Positions 11,442 through 20,726 of a stretch of 64,000 bases of DNA are shown here, in pieces. Both the position numbers and the translations under genes were made by a program. Within the stretch, counting starts at the first letter, position 1. Every line of letters begins with the position of its first letter. The notes under the pieces were generated by a model, which had not been told where the DNA came from, did no database searches, and saw only the letters and a list, made by a program, of their open reading frames with translations. Source of the DNA: Siderastrea siderea (Eukaryota > Cnidaria > Anthozoa > Scleractinia > Rhizangiidae); contig OZ034978.1 in the NCBI GenBank assembly GCA_964030785.1, positions 1,074,001 to 1,138,000 of the forward strand, written 5' to 3'.

Positions 11442-12051
11442 ATGGTTAAAACGAGAAGGCCCTTGCGCTCGCTAGCCAGTGACAGCAATGTAAACGGAGA
11501 AGAGGCTTTGAGGAGAGTTGGGCCGGAGAGAACACCCGTACAACGCCATACCATGGGAATGTACGCAAGATGTGAGGAAGCGTGGAGGCCCCTCACCCGA
11601 CAGCGCGTGGCCGCGTTTCTTCGGCTGTTTGTTCTTTGCTTTGTCGAACTTGAAAATGATCTCCGTCTCCAGACTGTGACTTACAGGATTCTGAAGAAGA
11701 CCATGAGGAAAAAAATTCTTCCCTGGATCCACAACCGGCTGGTGTATACCACGGAGGAGAGGTACTGGCCCATCACCCTGCAGCAATTTCAGGAACTTGA
11801 CCAGTACTTGGCCGACCACATACCCATGGTACACAGAGACGATTCGGTATTTTTTTAAACAAGTGGTGGATCAAAGGGAGGACTGGAGGAGAATTGAGAA
11901 ACTGGAGAGGGAGGCCATGGAGGCCTACGACCGATGTATGGTTCGTTTGAACAGTTGGACATTTTTTTTTATGGTTGACATTTTTGGTTGCTGTGAGTCA
12001 AGAGACACTATTTACGATTACCGTGCAAAACCAGTGTTGTCAGTTTTTTAA
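11442..12051 (+). pseudogene. Helical early protein, frameshifted (B counterpart at 34032)
   Basis: From ATG 11442 a basic N-terminus is followed by VNGEEALRR and a helical body ending WPITLQQFQELDQYL. The frame changes near 11845-11858, after which the homologous C-terminal helix continues (EAYDRCMVRLNSW). Comparison with 34032-34538 in Polinton B shows it is one gene. The segment PWIHNRL...ERYWPITLQQF is loosely reminiscent of the second conserved helix of Bcl-2-type proteins. I regard that only as a hypothesis, since no clear BH1 motif is visible. The gene diverges from the leftward early cluster across the promoter module. An AATAAA lies near 12168. Confidence 0.55.
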
Positions 12052-12081
12052 AATGTTTTAATTAAAAAGAGTTGATGTCTT

Positions 12082-12117
12082 TTACAAATGGTTGTCCGTG
12101 TCCATCTCTTGCCACGT
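12082..12117 (-). pseudogene. Remnant of the 100-residue gene seen in Polinton B
   Basis: The last 11 codons and stop of a leftward gene whose complete copy is at 34655-34957. The shared C-terminal pattern is TWQEMDT in A and AWQDMDT in B. The rest has been replaced by A-rich repeats. Confidence 0.45.
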
Positions 12118-12129
12118 GGGTGGGGCGCT

Positions 12130-12305
12130 CCTATTTACAATGGAAAACTAAGAATTGCAATAAAGCTATGTACAGATTGAAAAATAAAACTAAAAATTGA
12201 AAAGAAAGCCATGTACAAGTCCAAAAGTAAAACTAAAAAAAATTGGAAAAGCTATGTACAATTGAAAAAAACTAAAAATTGAAAAATGCTATGTCCAAAA
12301 GGGCT
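12130..12305. repeat. Degenerate A-rich tandem repeats
   Basis: About four imperfect copies of a 35-45 bp unit around GCTATGTACA...AATTGAAAA...AAAACTAAAAATTG. They fill the gap between convergent genes, with no coding capacity. A related TAGCTATGT motif occurs in the TIR of Polinton B. Confidence 0.6.
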
Positions 12306-13166
12306 TTACAAATGAAAGTCTTCGAGTTCCAGGCGTAATTGATCAATGTTTACGGGTAGACAGAACGTGCGGTTGAATAAGGCTTGAATTTCTGCTCGGG
12401 TTTGACTGTCCAAATCACGGGACCCCACAACAGCACTGCTTTGATGAAGGGTGGGCCCTTTGGGACCCCAAGGGACAAATTGACTGCCAGTGACCAGGGT
12501 GGAGGCATTCTCGTTGACCTGGTAGTGATGGTCCGAGCGGTACCACGATTGACTGGGAATATCAAAGAGGTAGACGGGTCTGCCTTGATCACGCGTTTGC
12601 CATCCTTTTCCAAGATGCCAAAAGCATAGAGGGTATGCGCTTTTTTGGTAATTTGATGATTGCGTTGCAGCAACTGCAGCGTGTAAAAATGACTGGGTAT
12701 CCGTTTCCCTAGTTTCTCAGCCGCCTGGTGAAGATGCGGGTTGGCCAGCATGAGGACGTCCACGGTGGAAGGTGTGATGAAGTGGGCTCGGGGATGGTTG
12801 GGGGTACCAGGACTTCCACTTGCATACCAAACTGTTTGGCCATTTGTTCGACTAATTCGTCGGTGCCCTTGGCTCCCCCGGTGTACACCACATGTCCATG
12901 GCCAATTTGGAGTTCCAAGGCCTCGACATCTTGTTCTCTGATCATGGGGATCTCTGGGGGCATGTGTTGGGAAACACGTACTCAGGGCCTACAATGGCTA
13001 GAATGTCGGCTTGACTCAACCCTAACGCCAAACCCAAATCAATGAGTTGATGATCTTTCCACTGTCGGACCGTGAATCCGGCCGCGATAGCTCGTTTGAG
13101 ACGTTCGAACAGATAGGCGTCGTCTGAGGCAAAGTCGTCCCGGTTGAGATCCTGGTAGTAGTCCAT
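12306..13166 (-). pseudogene. SLOG/DprA-like nucleotide-binding protein, frameshifted
   Basis: One leftward gene spread over several frames. The N-terminus (from ATG 13166, MDYYQDLNRDD) is a small helical domain. The core has VVYTGGAKGTDELVEQMAKQ, the glycine-rich nucleotide-binding loop of the SLOG/DprA-Smf superfamily, followed by ANPHLHQAAEKLGK and KKAHTLYAFG. Frame changes occur near 12960, 12770 and 12580. The C-terminus (stop at 12306) matches the Polinton B copy (LYAFGTLEK..., SSAVVGSRDLD). Such Rossmann-like proteins bind nucleotides or nucleotide-derived signals. The role in this virus is unknown, but the gene is kept in both elements. Confidence 0.72.
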
Positions 13167-13169
13167 CTA

Positions 13170-13363
13170 CTTTGAATGAAGACCAGGGAACGAGGGGCCG
13201 TCTTAAATAGGGAACTCTGACCAGTGGGAACACGAGAGGAGCTTATAGGGTCATGACAAGCTGACCAATGAGAACACGAGAGGACCAACTATGGTCATAA
13301 AAAGGTGACCAATCCCATGAAGGGGTCCAGGGGCGGTAGGGGGTGAAAACAACCTTTAGCAGG
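13170..13363. promoter_or_regulatory. Bidirectional promoter between SLOG-like and GRF genes
   Basis: About 195 bp between divergent start codons, with repeated TGACCAATGAGAACACGAGAGG units carrying CCAAT boxes and a TATA-like CATAAAAAGG near 13292. Polinton B has the same arrangement, with more copies, at 35765-36050. Confidence 0.6.
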
Positions 13364-14170
13364 ATGTCCGTCGATGTGTCTCCAGTGCGTTATCCCGGTC
13401 GGAAGAGAAAATCAACCCATCCCCCTGTGGGGAAGAAGAAGAAGGCCATTCAACCTAGGACGCCCGAAGACTGTGATCCTGTAGTACGCGAGGTGGTGGA
13501 AGACACCCGAGTCGCGGTGGAAGACATGATGAAAGAATTGAATGACATGGTGGAGCAATCCGTCCAAACACCACCACCACCACCTCAATTCACCCTGACG
13601 ACCGTGTATGACAAGGCGGAGGACTTGGCTCAAGCGAAAGTTGACAGTGAAAGAAAGGTCAATGCATTACCCCTAGCCAGTTCGGTGGACACCATGGTGT
13701 GCCCTTGCAATGACGTGCGTTTGGAGGCCCGTCAATCTCAAAAGGGATGGCCCTATGTGAAATGTCCCATCCAACCGTGTTTGCTGTTTTGTGGTCAAGA
13801 CCAAGCCCCAGACTATATGAAAGCCGTGTATAGTCAACCTCATCCAGAAGTGTTGGACATGTGGCGTTGTTTGCAGTGCTTTTGCCGTGAACCCGCCACG
13901 CTGCAACAGAGCCATTCCACCACCAACCAGGATCGATTGTATGTGACCTGTTCCGAGAAAAAGTGTCACTTCTTCCGGTGGGCCGATCAACCGTTGGGTC
14001 CCAAGTACTGGAGTTGGTTTCATGACCATCCCCCCAAAAAAGCGGATCCCCTCGCTGAACCGCCTTTACCCAGCCGTGATACCCAAGGGTATCCCAAGCG
14101 TGGGGTGGACATCCCAGGACCTCCACCTCGAGTCAGAAGGAAAGAGGACGTCGAACGAGAACGGCCCTGA
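13364..14170 (+). CDS. GRF-type zinc-finger protein, 3' end probably frameshifted
   Basis: 268 residues from ATG 13364 (MSVDVSPVRYPGRKRK, which matches the start of the B copy). A basic proline-rich N-terminus precedes two zinc modules. The first has VCPC at about 112-115 and CPIQPC at 134-139. The second has CFC at about 172-174 and a CSEKKCHFFRWAD stretch at 196-208, the signature of GRF zinc fingers found on DNA-repair and nucleic-acid enzymes. After the TGA at 14168 an adjacent frame stays open for about 58 codons to 14330 with plausible protein sequence (LTEYETHLLRDIQDLKNHQE), so the original protein was probably longer. An AATAAA lies at about 14353. Confidence 0.7.
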   Translation: MSVDVSPVRYPGRKRKSTHPPVGKKKKAIQPRTPEDCDPVVREVVEDTRVAVEDMMKELNDMVEQSVQTPPPPPQFTLTTVYDKAEDLAQAKVDSERKVNALPLASSVDTMVCPCNDVRLEARQSQKGWPYVKCPIQPCLLFCGQDQAPDYMKAVYSQPHPEVLDMWRCLQCFCREPATLQQSHSTTNQDRLYVTCSEKKCHFFRWADQPLGPKYWSWFHDHPPKKADPLAEPPLPSRDTQGYPKRGVDIPGPPPRVRRKEDVERERP

Positions 14171-14282
14171 CAGAGTATGAGACACACTTGTTGCGAGACA
14201 TTCAAGATCTCAAGAACCATCAAGAAATGATGGTAGCACCGGCTCCACTGCGCCCCAAGTACAGTGACCCTGTAAAGAACTG

Positions 14283-14331
14283 GCAGAAAAGCCTAGAGAC
14301 GGTCGCTTATGACCGTCTTGGTCTCTTTTAA
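14283..14331 (+). other. Strong hairpin at the 3' end of the GRF gene
   Basis: AGACGGTC, a 6-nt loop GCTTAT, then GACCGTCT form a perfect 8-bp stem just before the downstream-frame stop codon. It overlaps the reading frame, so it may be a coincidental or a 3'-end RNA structure. Confidence 0.35.
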
Positions 14332-14379
14332 CAACATGTATAAAGGAGTACGAATAAAATTTTTTTTATTAGTGTGACC

Positions 14380-14744
14380 ATGGAGTCTGTGTGGATGTGT
14401 ATGCGTGGGAGGGTCTATTGTCTCTGGTGCAATGGCAATGCCATCAAACCCTTTGCCAAGTCTTATATGATCACCAACCCGGCGAACCAGTCCTCATTCC
14501 CCCATGTCCCGAGGACACGCATCCTCTCCACGTCTTTGAAGAAACCCACGTGGATCTCAATGTGTATCGATGGGTGGTGTTTGTCTTATGGTTAAAAGCC
14601 CATCCGAACGCGTGGCGATGGTATCGAATCATTCAAAAGGCGCATCCCGACACCGTCCCTTCCATACCCACCTTGTGGGATGAGTGCCAGAACGTATGGC
14701 ACCTCAAAAGAAAAACAAGCTCGATGTCTCACAATCATGGTTGA
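14380..14744 (+). pseudogene. Tryptophan-rich protein of unknown function, damaged start
   Basis: An open frame of about 117 codons (VYAWEGLLSLVQWQCH..., WVVFVLWLKAHPNAWRW...) lacks an in-frame ATG. The nearest ATG (14380) lies in another frame, so a small indel near the 5' end is likely. The protein is rich in Trp and His with a hydrophobic central stretch. It overlaps the start of integrase. There is no counterpart in Polinton B, where this interval is deleted. Not recognised. Confidence 0.45.
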
Positions 14745-15817
14745 GCTGTTACCATGATCCCAGAGCCCCCGGCAGTTTAGGAGGCGTGCAACGGTTTGCA
14801 CGAACCCATCAGATTCCTTTGAAACAAGCCCAACGTGTGTTGGAACGGGATTTGGCCTACACGTTACATAAACCTCGACGTCGTCGTTTTCCCACGGTGC
14901 CCGTGATCGTGGGAGGTTTAGATGATCAATGGGTAGCGGATTTGGTGGAAGTGCAACCCTTCGCCAAGTATAATCGGGGCATACGGTATTTACTGACGGT
15001 GTTGGATGTGTTGTCCAAGTACGCGTGGGTGCAACCGTTGAAAGCCAAAACCGCGGTGGCGTTGGTCCATGCCTTTGACAAGATTTTGAAACAGGGACGC
15101 CGTCAACCCAATCGATTGCAAACGGATCGAGGGAAGGAATTTTACAACCGGACACTTGACCGTTGGCTCGACGAGCAAGGGATTAAACATTTTTCCACCG
15201 AAGGGGATGCCAAAGCGAGTGTGGTGGAACGATTTAACTGCACCTTGAAAGAACGTTTGTACCGCTATTTCACGGCCGCCAACACGTTGAAATTTGACGA
15301 TGTCTTACCCGAGTTGGTGCAAGGCTACAATGCCACACGTCATCGAAGTATTGGCATGGCCCCCCAAGACGTGACGTGGGACAACGAAGAAGCCGTGTGG
15401 AAACGATTGTACGGTCCACGGTTGAAAGGAAAGAAAAAACCCCAATTCAAGGTGGGAGATCGAGTGCGTCTCAACAAGATTCATCGTACGTTTGCCAAAG
15501 GCTATGTACCCGGTTGGACCGAAGAAGTGTTTGTGGTGCATCGTGTGGTGCCGGGACCTGTGCCCACCTATAAGATTCGCGAATGGGATGACACCCCGGT
15601 GCAAGGCACGTTTTACGACGCCGATTTACAAAACGTGCACGTGTCCGACGTGTTTCGGATCGAAAAGGTACTTAAGCGTCAAAAAGACCGTTGGTTGGTC
15701 AAGTGGAAAGGGTGGCCGGACAAGTACAACAGTTGGATTGCTCGTGGAGAAGTGACCTCCCTCCGACCGCCCAAAACAAAGAAAGAGACAAGACCCCAAA
15801 GACGACGACGCGACTAA
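14696..15817 (+). CDS. Polinton integrase with C-terminal chromodomain, intact
   Basis: 373 residues from ATG 14696; upstream in-frame GTG is not needed. This retroviral-type DDE integrase would insert the element and create the 6-bp duplication. The N-terminus is basic. The catalytic core has Asp at about 82 (ADLVEVQPF), Asp at about 144 (LQTDRGKEF) and Glu at about 178 (VVERFNCTL), with 33 residues between the last two. An SH3-like stretch (KPQFKVGDRVRLNK) follows, then a chromodomain (FRIEKVLKRQ...WLVKWKGWPDKYNSWI, about 319-348) and a basic tail. Chromodomains direct some integrases to modified chromatin. This is the best preserved catalytic gene of Polinton A; the B copy is truncated. 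Confidence 0.93.
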   Translation: MAPQKKNKLDVSQSWLSCYHDPRAPGSLGGVQRFARTHQIPLKQAQRVLERDLAYTLHKPRRRRFPTVPVIVGGLDDQWVADLVEVQPFAKYNRGIRYLLTVLDVLSKYAWVQPLKAKTAVALVHAFDKILKQGRRQPNRLQTDRGKEFYNRTLDRWLDEQGIKHFSTEGDAKASVVERFNCTLKERLYRYFTAANTLKFDDVLPELVQGYNATRHRSIGMAPQDVTWDNEEAVWKRLYGPRLKGKKKPQFKVGDRVRLNKIHRTFAKGYVPGWTEEVFVVHRVVPGPVPTYKIREWDDTPVQGTFYDADLQNVHVSDVFRIEKVLKRQKDRWLVKWKGWPDKYNSWIARGEVTSLRPPKTKKETRPQRRRRD

Positions 15818-15830
15818 TTGGTTGGCAGGC

Positions 15831-16868
15831 ATGACGTGGGTGCCCAGTTCCTCGTCTTACGTGACGTTGATGAGTCATGCTAGTACCCGGGAGTTTCCTC
15901 AGAACAGGCCCCATCATTTCAGAAACCGGTTGCCCAAACCCATACGATTTGTGGGACGAGGATGGATGGTGGGCATGGTGAGTTTGTCCTTACCCACCAT
16001 TCCGGTGATCGGGGAACAATTTGTCCCCGACTCCCATCCTCTGTTGTACGTACGATGGCAGGAACGGGTGTATGCCAAAGACGATCAAGGGGACGATGTC
16101 TAGTGGCATTAACGTCGAGAACTCTTTGTCTACGGCCGAGATATGAGAGACCCATTGTCCTCGTCGACGGGATCGCACTTTTTTCACCAACTGGTGTATC
16201 GCTACGAGCAAGCACGTGCCAAACAAACCCAACCCAAAAACAAATGGACGGAGAACGATGGCCTCAAGTTGTACCCGACCTTTGAATGGACCGCGCAAGG
16301 GGATTTGTTGTTGAACACGGTCAATGTGGATTCCCATCGACAAGTGGCGCGCGTGTTATGGGGCAAAACCTTGGCCCTGAAAATGGGATGGATCGAACAA
16401 GTGTCGACGGGCGTGTATCGATTGGGTCCCAATCTCTTGCAAGAATTTCATTCGGACACGATTCCCACGCCGACGGATGTCCTCGATGCCAACAACAAGC
16501 CCGCCTTTTGGAAAGTGGATGGGGATTATATGGAGTTGAGTGTGACGTGTAATTGGCGGTTTGTGAATTTGAACGACACGTTTCGTCCCTCGTCGGAATT
16601 TCCCTCGACGCGTGCCTTGCATGTGTATTGCGATGTAGGTACCAGCAGCATGGTGGGGGGTCGCATCACAGATCTCTTGCGAGAAATCAAGTACCACCCT
16701 CAAAACACCACGCACTTTGAACCTCGACACATTCAATATTTCCCGGTACGCAATGAAGTGGTGGAAGTCGTGGAAACCCAGATGGCCGAAATCAATGGGG
16801 ATCTGGTGCAATTTGGCGAAACGCATACCCTCCTGACCCTGCACTTTAAAAGGGAAGTGGTGGTGTGA
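15831..16868 (+). pseudogene. Putative virion structural protein, paralogue 1, broken
   Basis: From ATG 15831 the N-terminus (SSYVTLMSHASTREFPQN, GWMVGMVSLSLP) matches the neighbouring gene. The frame is interrupted between about 16090 and 16145 by a stop and indel, then continues to 16868 (KMGWIEQVSTGVYRLGPNL, CNWRFVNLNDTF, LLREIKY). I recognise this as a protein type common in cnidarian Polinton-like loci, beginning [FY]VTLPS and containing a W.VGL strand. The late block between integrase and capsid suggests a minor capsid or penton-class role. That assignment is inference. Confidence 0.5.
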
Positions 16869-16884
16869 AGAAAAAGAAGACAAG

Positions 16885-17927
16885 ATGTCGTTCTACGTGA
16901 CGTTACCCAGTCATGCCAACCGACATGAATTTCCCAACAACCAAGCCAATTCCTTCAAGATTCGTTTACCTCAACCATTACGGCTCACGGGGGGTCCATG
17001 GCAAGTCGGGTTGAGTGCCATTTCCTTACCGGATGCTCGCGTCAATTTGTACGAGTTGGTCAAAGAAGACGGGTACATCATGTCGACGTCCTGGGACCAA
17101 ACCTATCCCGCACCGGGAAGAAGCGATGGAACCATGGCCGGTCGCCCAGGATCCGCTAAGACCCTCATCAATGACATTCAAGCTTTGGATTGGGTGGTGG
17201 ATGGCGTGAGTTTCATGAAAGCCACCATTGCTCACCTGGACCAACGACGCGTGCAAGAGGCGGTTCAAGGAGGACGCTTTACCAACTCTCACGGCAAACA
17301 CACTTACGTCAAGTTTCGTTGGGAAGGGGAGGATCTGCTCATTGACAACAGCAATGTCTGTCATTGTGCCGACGAGACACCCGCCTTGGACATCTACACC
17401 AAATTAGCTGTCAAGATGGGATGGTTACGTCAAAGTAGCCGTGGATGGATCTTGGGACCTAACTTACAGCAAGAATTCATAGGTGATCAAATACCCGACA
17501 TGACCAAGAACAGCGACTGGAACGATTTGGACGACGATCAGCACAACCCAGTCTTTTGGACCGTTTTTTCGTCTTTGCCGGATTATTTAGTATTGAGTAT
17601 GAGTTGTAATTGGCGTTTCACTAACTTGAATGTGGCGTTTCGGGCGGTCGTGGGTGAACCCACACGATCGTTGCACGTGTACTCGGACGTGGCAGGCAGC
17701 ACGATTGTGGGCAATCGCGTGACCGATTTGTTGCGAGAAATCCAGTACAAGAGCAAGGACGAGGCACCCTGTACTTTGAACCGTTGCACATTCAATACCT
17801 GTCTCTTCGTAACGAGGTGGTGGAAATAATTCACATTCAAGTGGCCGAAACGATTGGCACCGGGGGAGACTTGGTCAAGTTTGGCGACGGCCATACCGTT
17901 GTCACGTTGCACTTCAAAAAGACATAA
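16885..17927 (+). pseudogene. Putative virion structural protein, paralogue 2, frameshifted near the end
   Basis: 314 open codons from ATG 16885 (SFYVTLPSHANRHEFPNNQ, WQVGLSAISLPD, KMGWLRQSSRGWILGPNL, CNWRFTNLNVAF, LLREIQY), then a frame change near 17765. The homologous C-terminus continues in the next frame to a TAA at 17925-17927. It is a tandem paralogue of the preceding gene, only 16 bp apart. Beta-rich composition and position suggest a capsid vertex or minor capsid protein, unproven. Both paralogues are absent from Polinton B. Confidence 0.55.
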
Positions 17928-17965
17928 GAAGGGGGTCTTGGAAAGGGAGTTTCCATCACAACAAG

Positions 17966-18154
17966 ATGCCCAAGACAAGAGTGCGTCGAAGGAGACGAAA
18001 GAGACATCAACGAGGCGGTGTATTGCCTCTCGCCGCGCTTATTCCAGCCTTGATCGCTGGGGGGAAAGCCGTGGCGTTGGGCGCGGCGGGCGGTGTGGCT
18101 AGTTACGGCGCCAAAAAAGGGTTGGAAGCGGTCTTTCGGAAAAAACGACGATGA
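17966..18154 (+). CDS. Small basic protein with hydrophobic helix, core-protein-like
   Basis: 62 residues: an Arg/Lys cluster (TRVRRRRRKRHQRGG), then an Ala/Gly/Leu-rich hydrophobic helix (about 20-46) and a basic tail (RKKRR). The GG after the basic block is a plausible cleavage context for the adenain-type protease. Small basic, protease-processed proteins condense DNA in adenovirus cores (pX/mu class), and that is the likely analogy. Not identifiable by sequence alone. Confidence 0.6.
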   Translation: MPKTRVRRRRRKRHQRGGVLPLAALIPALIAGGKAVALGAAGGVASYGAKKGLEAVFRKKRR

Positions 18155-18157
18155 CGG

Positions 18158-18166
18158 TATAAAAAG
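18158..18166 (+). promoter_or_regulatory. TATA box for the gene at 18217
   Basis: TATAAAAAG directly after the preceding stop codon. Its spacing puts transcription start near 18188, which excludes the in-frame ATG at 18175 and supports ATG 18217. Confidence 0.6.
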
Positions 18167-18216
18167 GGGGTCACATGAAGCACAGACAAAATTTTGTCCT
18201 TGGTGAAGAAGACACC

Positions 18217-18543
18217 ATGCGAGGAGGAAGTTTGACACGATTTCGGACGGACGAGTGGTATGATCAACATGGCAAAGGGCTGGTGACGGATCTCCTGCGT
18301 GGGGGTTTCCAAGGCCTTAAAAGCACCCGTAATCCCTTGAAACTGCCTAGTAATATAAAGAGAGGATTGGAAACAGGCTTCACACGAGGCGTCAAACCCA
18401 AAGCCGAAGACGTCATCAAAAAAGAAATCACCAAACAAGCCAAGAAAGCGTTGAACCAGAAGAACGTGAAAGAAGCCGTGCGCGTGGCCAGTGCTTTGTT
18501 TTCCAAACAAGTCAAACGCGCTCGCGATGTTTTTGGGGTCTGA
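18217..18543 (+). CDS. Conserved basic late protein (MRGGSLTRF family)
   Basis: 108 residues from ATG 18217, the start shared with the Polinton B copy at 37581. The MRGGSLTRFR N-terminus is followed by DLLRGGFQGLK and a lysine-rich helical body (KKEITKQAKKALNQKNVKEAV). Paired glycines at positions 3-4 and in RGGF could be adenain-type cleavage sites. By size, charge and place just before the capsid gene it may correspond to an adenovirus pVI/pVII-type internal protein, an analogy only. Confidence 0.6.
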   Translation: MRGGSLTRFRTDEWYDQHGKGLVTDLLRGGFQGLKSTRNPLKLPSNIKRGLETGFTRGVKPKAEDVIKKEITKQAKKALNQKNVKEAVRVASALFSKQVKRARDVFGV

Positions 18544-18545
18544 AC

Positions 18546-18737
18546 ATGGAGCCCGTGCATTCGCGACCTCGACGGATTCGTAGTGATCGAGGGTTCCCTC
18601 AATGGGGAGGACTGTTTCCTTTTTGGAAACGCATGCGACGACAACGTGGCGGATGGTTGAGTCCCGAAGTGATGAGAGGGCCCGGGTTTGATTTGAGACA
18701 ACGCTTAGCACGACGACGACGCTATAAAGACCCCTGA
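18546..18737 (+). CDS. Small arginine-rich protein upstream of the capsid gene
   Basis: 63 residues (VHSRPRRIRSDRGFPQWGG, FPFWKRMRRQRGGWLS, LRQRLARRRRYKDP). The ATG lies 3 bp after the preceding stop. The last codons contain GCTATAAAGACC, which is also a good TATA box for the capsid gene, so coding and promoter sequence overlap. The Polinton B copy at 37915 has the same overlap. Probably a DNA-binding virion component; function not established. Confidence 0.6.
   Translation: MEPVHSRPRRIRSDRGFPQWGGLFPFWKRMRRQRGGWLSPEVMRGPGFDLRQRLARRRRYKDP
18721..18729 (+). promoter_or_regulatory. TATA box of the major capsid gene, inside coding sequence
   Basis: CTATAAAGA about 30 bp upstream of the capsid ATG (18756), embedded in the last codons of the preceding gene. 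Confidence 0.55.
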
Positions 18738-18755
18738 CGACGACGGGGTGCCAAC

Positions 18756-20128
18756 ATGCCTGACGTGAGTACGCAAACGGCGCCGGCTCACGCGCGTTCC
18801 GAAGGGACCGTGAACCCGGCGTTACGGATTTTCAAGGTGCCTCCCACGGACATTAGCATCAATGCCTATCGCATGGTCACCATCCAACCCACCACCACCG
18901 GCATCAATCCCATGGAATTCATTGTGCCAGGGTTGCACGATTTTGTGGATTTGGGACGCAGTTACTTTACCATGGAATTGAGATTGCAAAAAAGTACGAA
19001 CGATGACTTGGTGGCGAATGAAAAATTGTGGCCCGTCAACAATTTGGCCCATTCCATAATCAAACAAATTGACTTGCAGTTGAATGGCACGTTGATCAGT
19101 CCTCAATCCGAGACCTATCATTACAAGGCCTAACTAGAAACCTTGCTCAATTATGATCGAGAAGATGGCAAGACCGTGTTGGGACCGCAAGGCTGGTTCA
19201 ATCAAGTGGATTCCCCACCCCAATGGACCAACAACAATACCAACAGTGCTGGACCGCATGCAGACTACCGGAATCTCAGTGCCAATCACAAAGGAGCGTT
19301 GTCCGCCATGGTAGCCGAAACCGCCAAGTATGCTGGAGGCCTCACCCACAGTCTGGTGTTTACCCCTCACTTGGAAGTCTTTCACACTGGCAAACTGTTG
19401 GTGCCTGGCATAGAAATCAAGATGAAATTTCATTTCAATGGTCCGAACCTGTTTTTGAATGGAGTGGCTCTGGCGGGCCGTTTCATCTGTGTCAACCGTG
19501 TTTGAATGACGCCATCTACAAGGGTTTGTCTGAAAAAAGACACAATGAAGGCCAAGTGGCTGCCTACCCGACCGTCCGCAGTGAAATCCGGACCTTCAGC
19601 ATGCGAGGCAACCTGGCCCTCTTTGACATCCCCAATCTGTTTCAAAAAAGAGTACCCGACCGATTGATTGTGGGGTTGGTAGACAGCCGCGCCTTCAATG
19701 GGGATGTGACCCGAGATCCCTTCTGCTTCCAGAAATTTGGTCTGGCCTCCATTAAACAGATTGTCAAAGGAGAAGAATACCCTTATGAAACCCTGCACTT
19801 GGTGCGCAACAATGGGACCCAAGATAATCTAGGCTACTTCCGTTTTCTGCAAGCCAGTGGAGCCTGGTGTAAAAAGAAAGGCAATATGGTCGAACTAGGA
19901 GATTGGGGCCAGGGGAAAAATTGTACCTTGTTCATGTTTGGAAACGTAGCCAATGGATGTGCTGACAGTCAAACGCTCAACCCCAAGCAAACCGGGGATT
20001 TACAACTCAGCTTGGAATTTGGAGCGGCGCCCAATACCAATATAACCGTGCTCGTGTATGGGGAATTTGAGAACTTGCTGGAGATTGACAAGAACGGAGC
20101 CGTGTTGTATAACATTTACCAACACTAA
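18756..20128 (+). pseudogene. Major capsid protein (hexon-like), broken
   Basis: About 455 codons in the original gene. It begins MPDVSTQTAPAHARSEG, and the conserved body is FKVPPTDISIN, GINPMEF, DLGRSYFTMEL and LAHSIIKQIDLQLNG. A TAA stop falls at 19131-19133 where Polinton B has a Tyr codon. A deletion of about 28 bp near 19482 then changes frame. The rest remains open to 20128 (RSEIRTFSM, DIPNLFQKRVPDRLIVGLVD, LNPKQTGDLQLSLEFG). Polinton capsid proteins are double jelly-roll proteins related to adenovirus hexon. The call rests on position before protease and ATPase plus resemblance. The reading frame is described, not repaired. Confidence 0.78.
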
Positions 20129-20133
20129 AGAAG

Positions 20134-20673
20134 ATGGAACACGTGGCCTTGAATAATGTACAGTTGGATTATTTAGCCTGCGACGATCCGCCATTGAAAC
20201 TTTACTTTTACGGGACGGTGGCCTGTGATCGTTTACCCAAGAGCCCTGTCAAGACCAAACCCCAAGGGTACAATGTGAACACCGACCCGCACGATCAACC
20301 AGGGCAACATTTGTTAGCGGTCTGGACCGATGGAAACGTCTGTGAAGTGTTGGACAGTTAAGCCTTGCCCTTGGAAACGTACGAGCAAGCCGCCCCGTTG
20401 CGAGCGTGGATCGTGAAACATTGGAAGTACGTGGTGACCAATGGCAAGTCCCTACAAGCCATCTCAAGCAAGTCATGTTGCGATTACGCCTTGTTGTACT
20501 TGAAAGCCAAAGCCTGTGGACGTACCTTGCAAGACTTTTTAAATGACTTTTCCGATCATGATTATGTAAGCAATGACCATCAAGCCGGTCAACGCCTTCA
20601 ACAATTGATTGTAGGCCAACAAGCGAGATGGTACCAAGTCTGTTGTCACCCGTATCATCAACGTGGTTGTTAA
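20134..20673 (+). pseudogene. Adenain-type cysteine protease, one nonsense mutation
   Basis: A 179-codon C5-family protease gene that would mature virion proteins. The frame is continuous but for a TAA at codon 76 (20359-20361), where Polinton B has TAT. Catalytic positions are His59 (PGQH), Asp74 (VLDS), Gln108 and Cys115 (SKSCCDY). The residue after the catalytic Cys is Cys instead of Gly. ATG 20134 lies 5 bp after the capsid stop. An AATAAA overlaps the end of the gene (about 20674). Confidence 0.85.
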
Positions 20674-20726
20674 ATAAAACATGTTCCTAAAAAAAACCAG
20701 GTTGTTGTCTGTGTGTCCTATCCAAA

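Noticed and set aside
14684..14695. Upstream GTG start for integrase
   Set aside because: A eukaryotic-type gene would use ATG. ATG 14696 lies four codons downstream and keeps the whole basic N-terminus.
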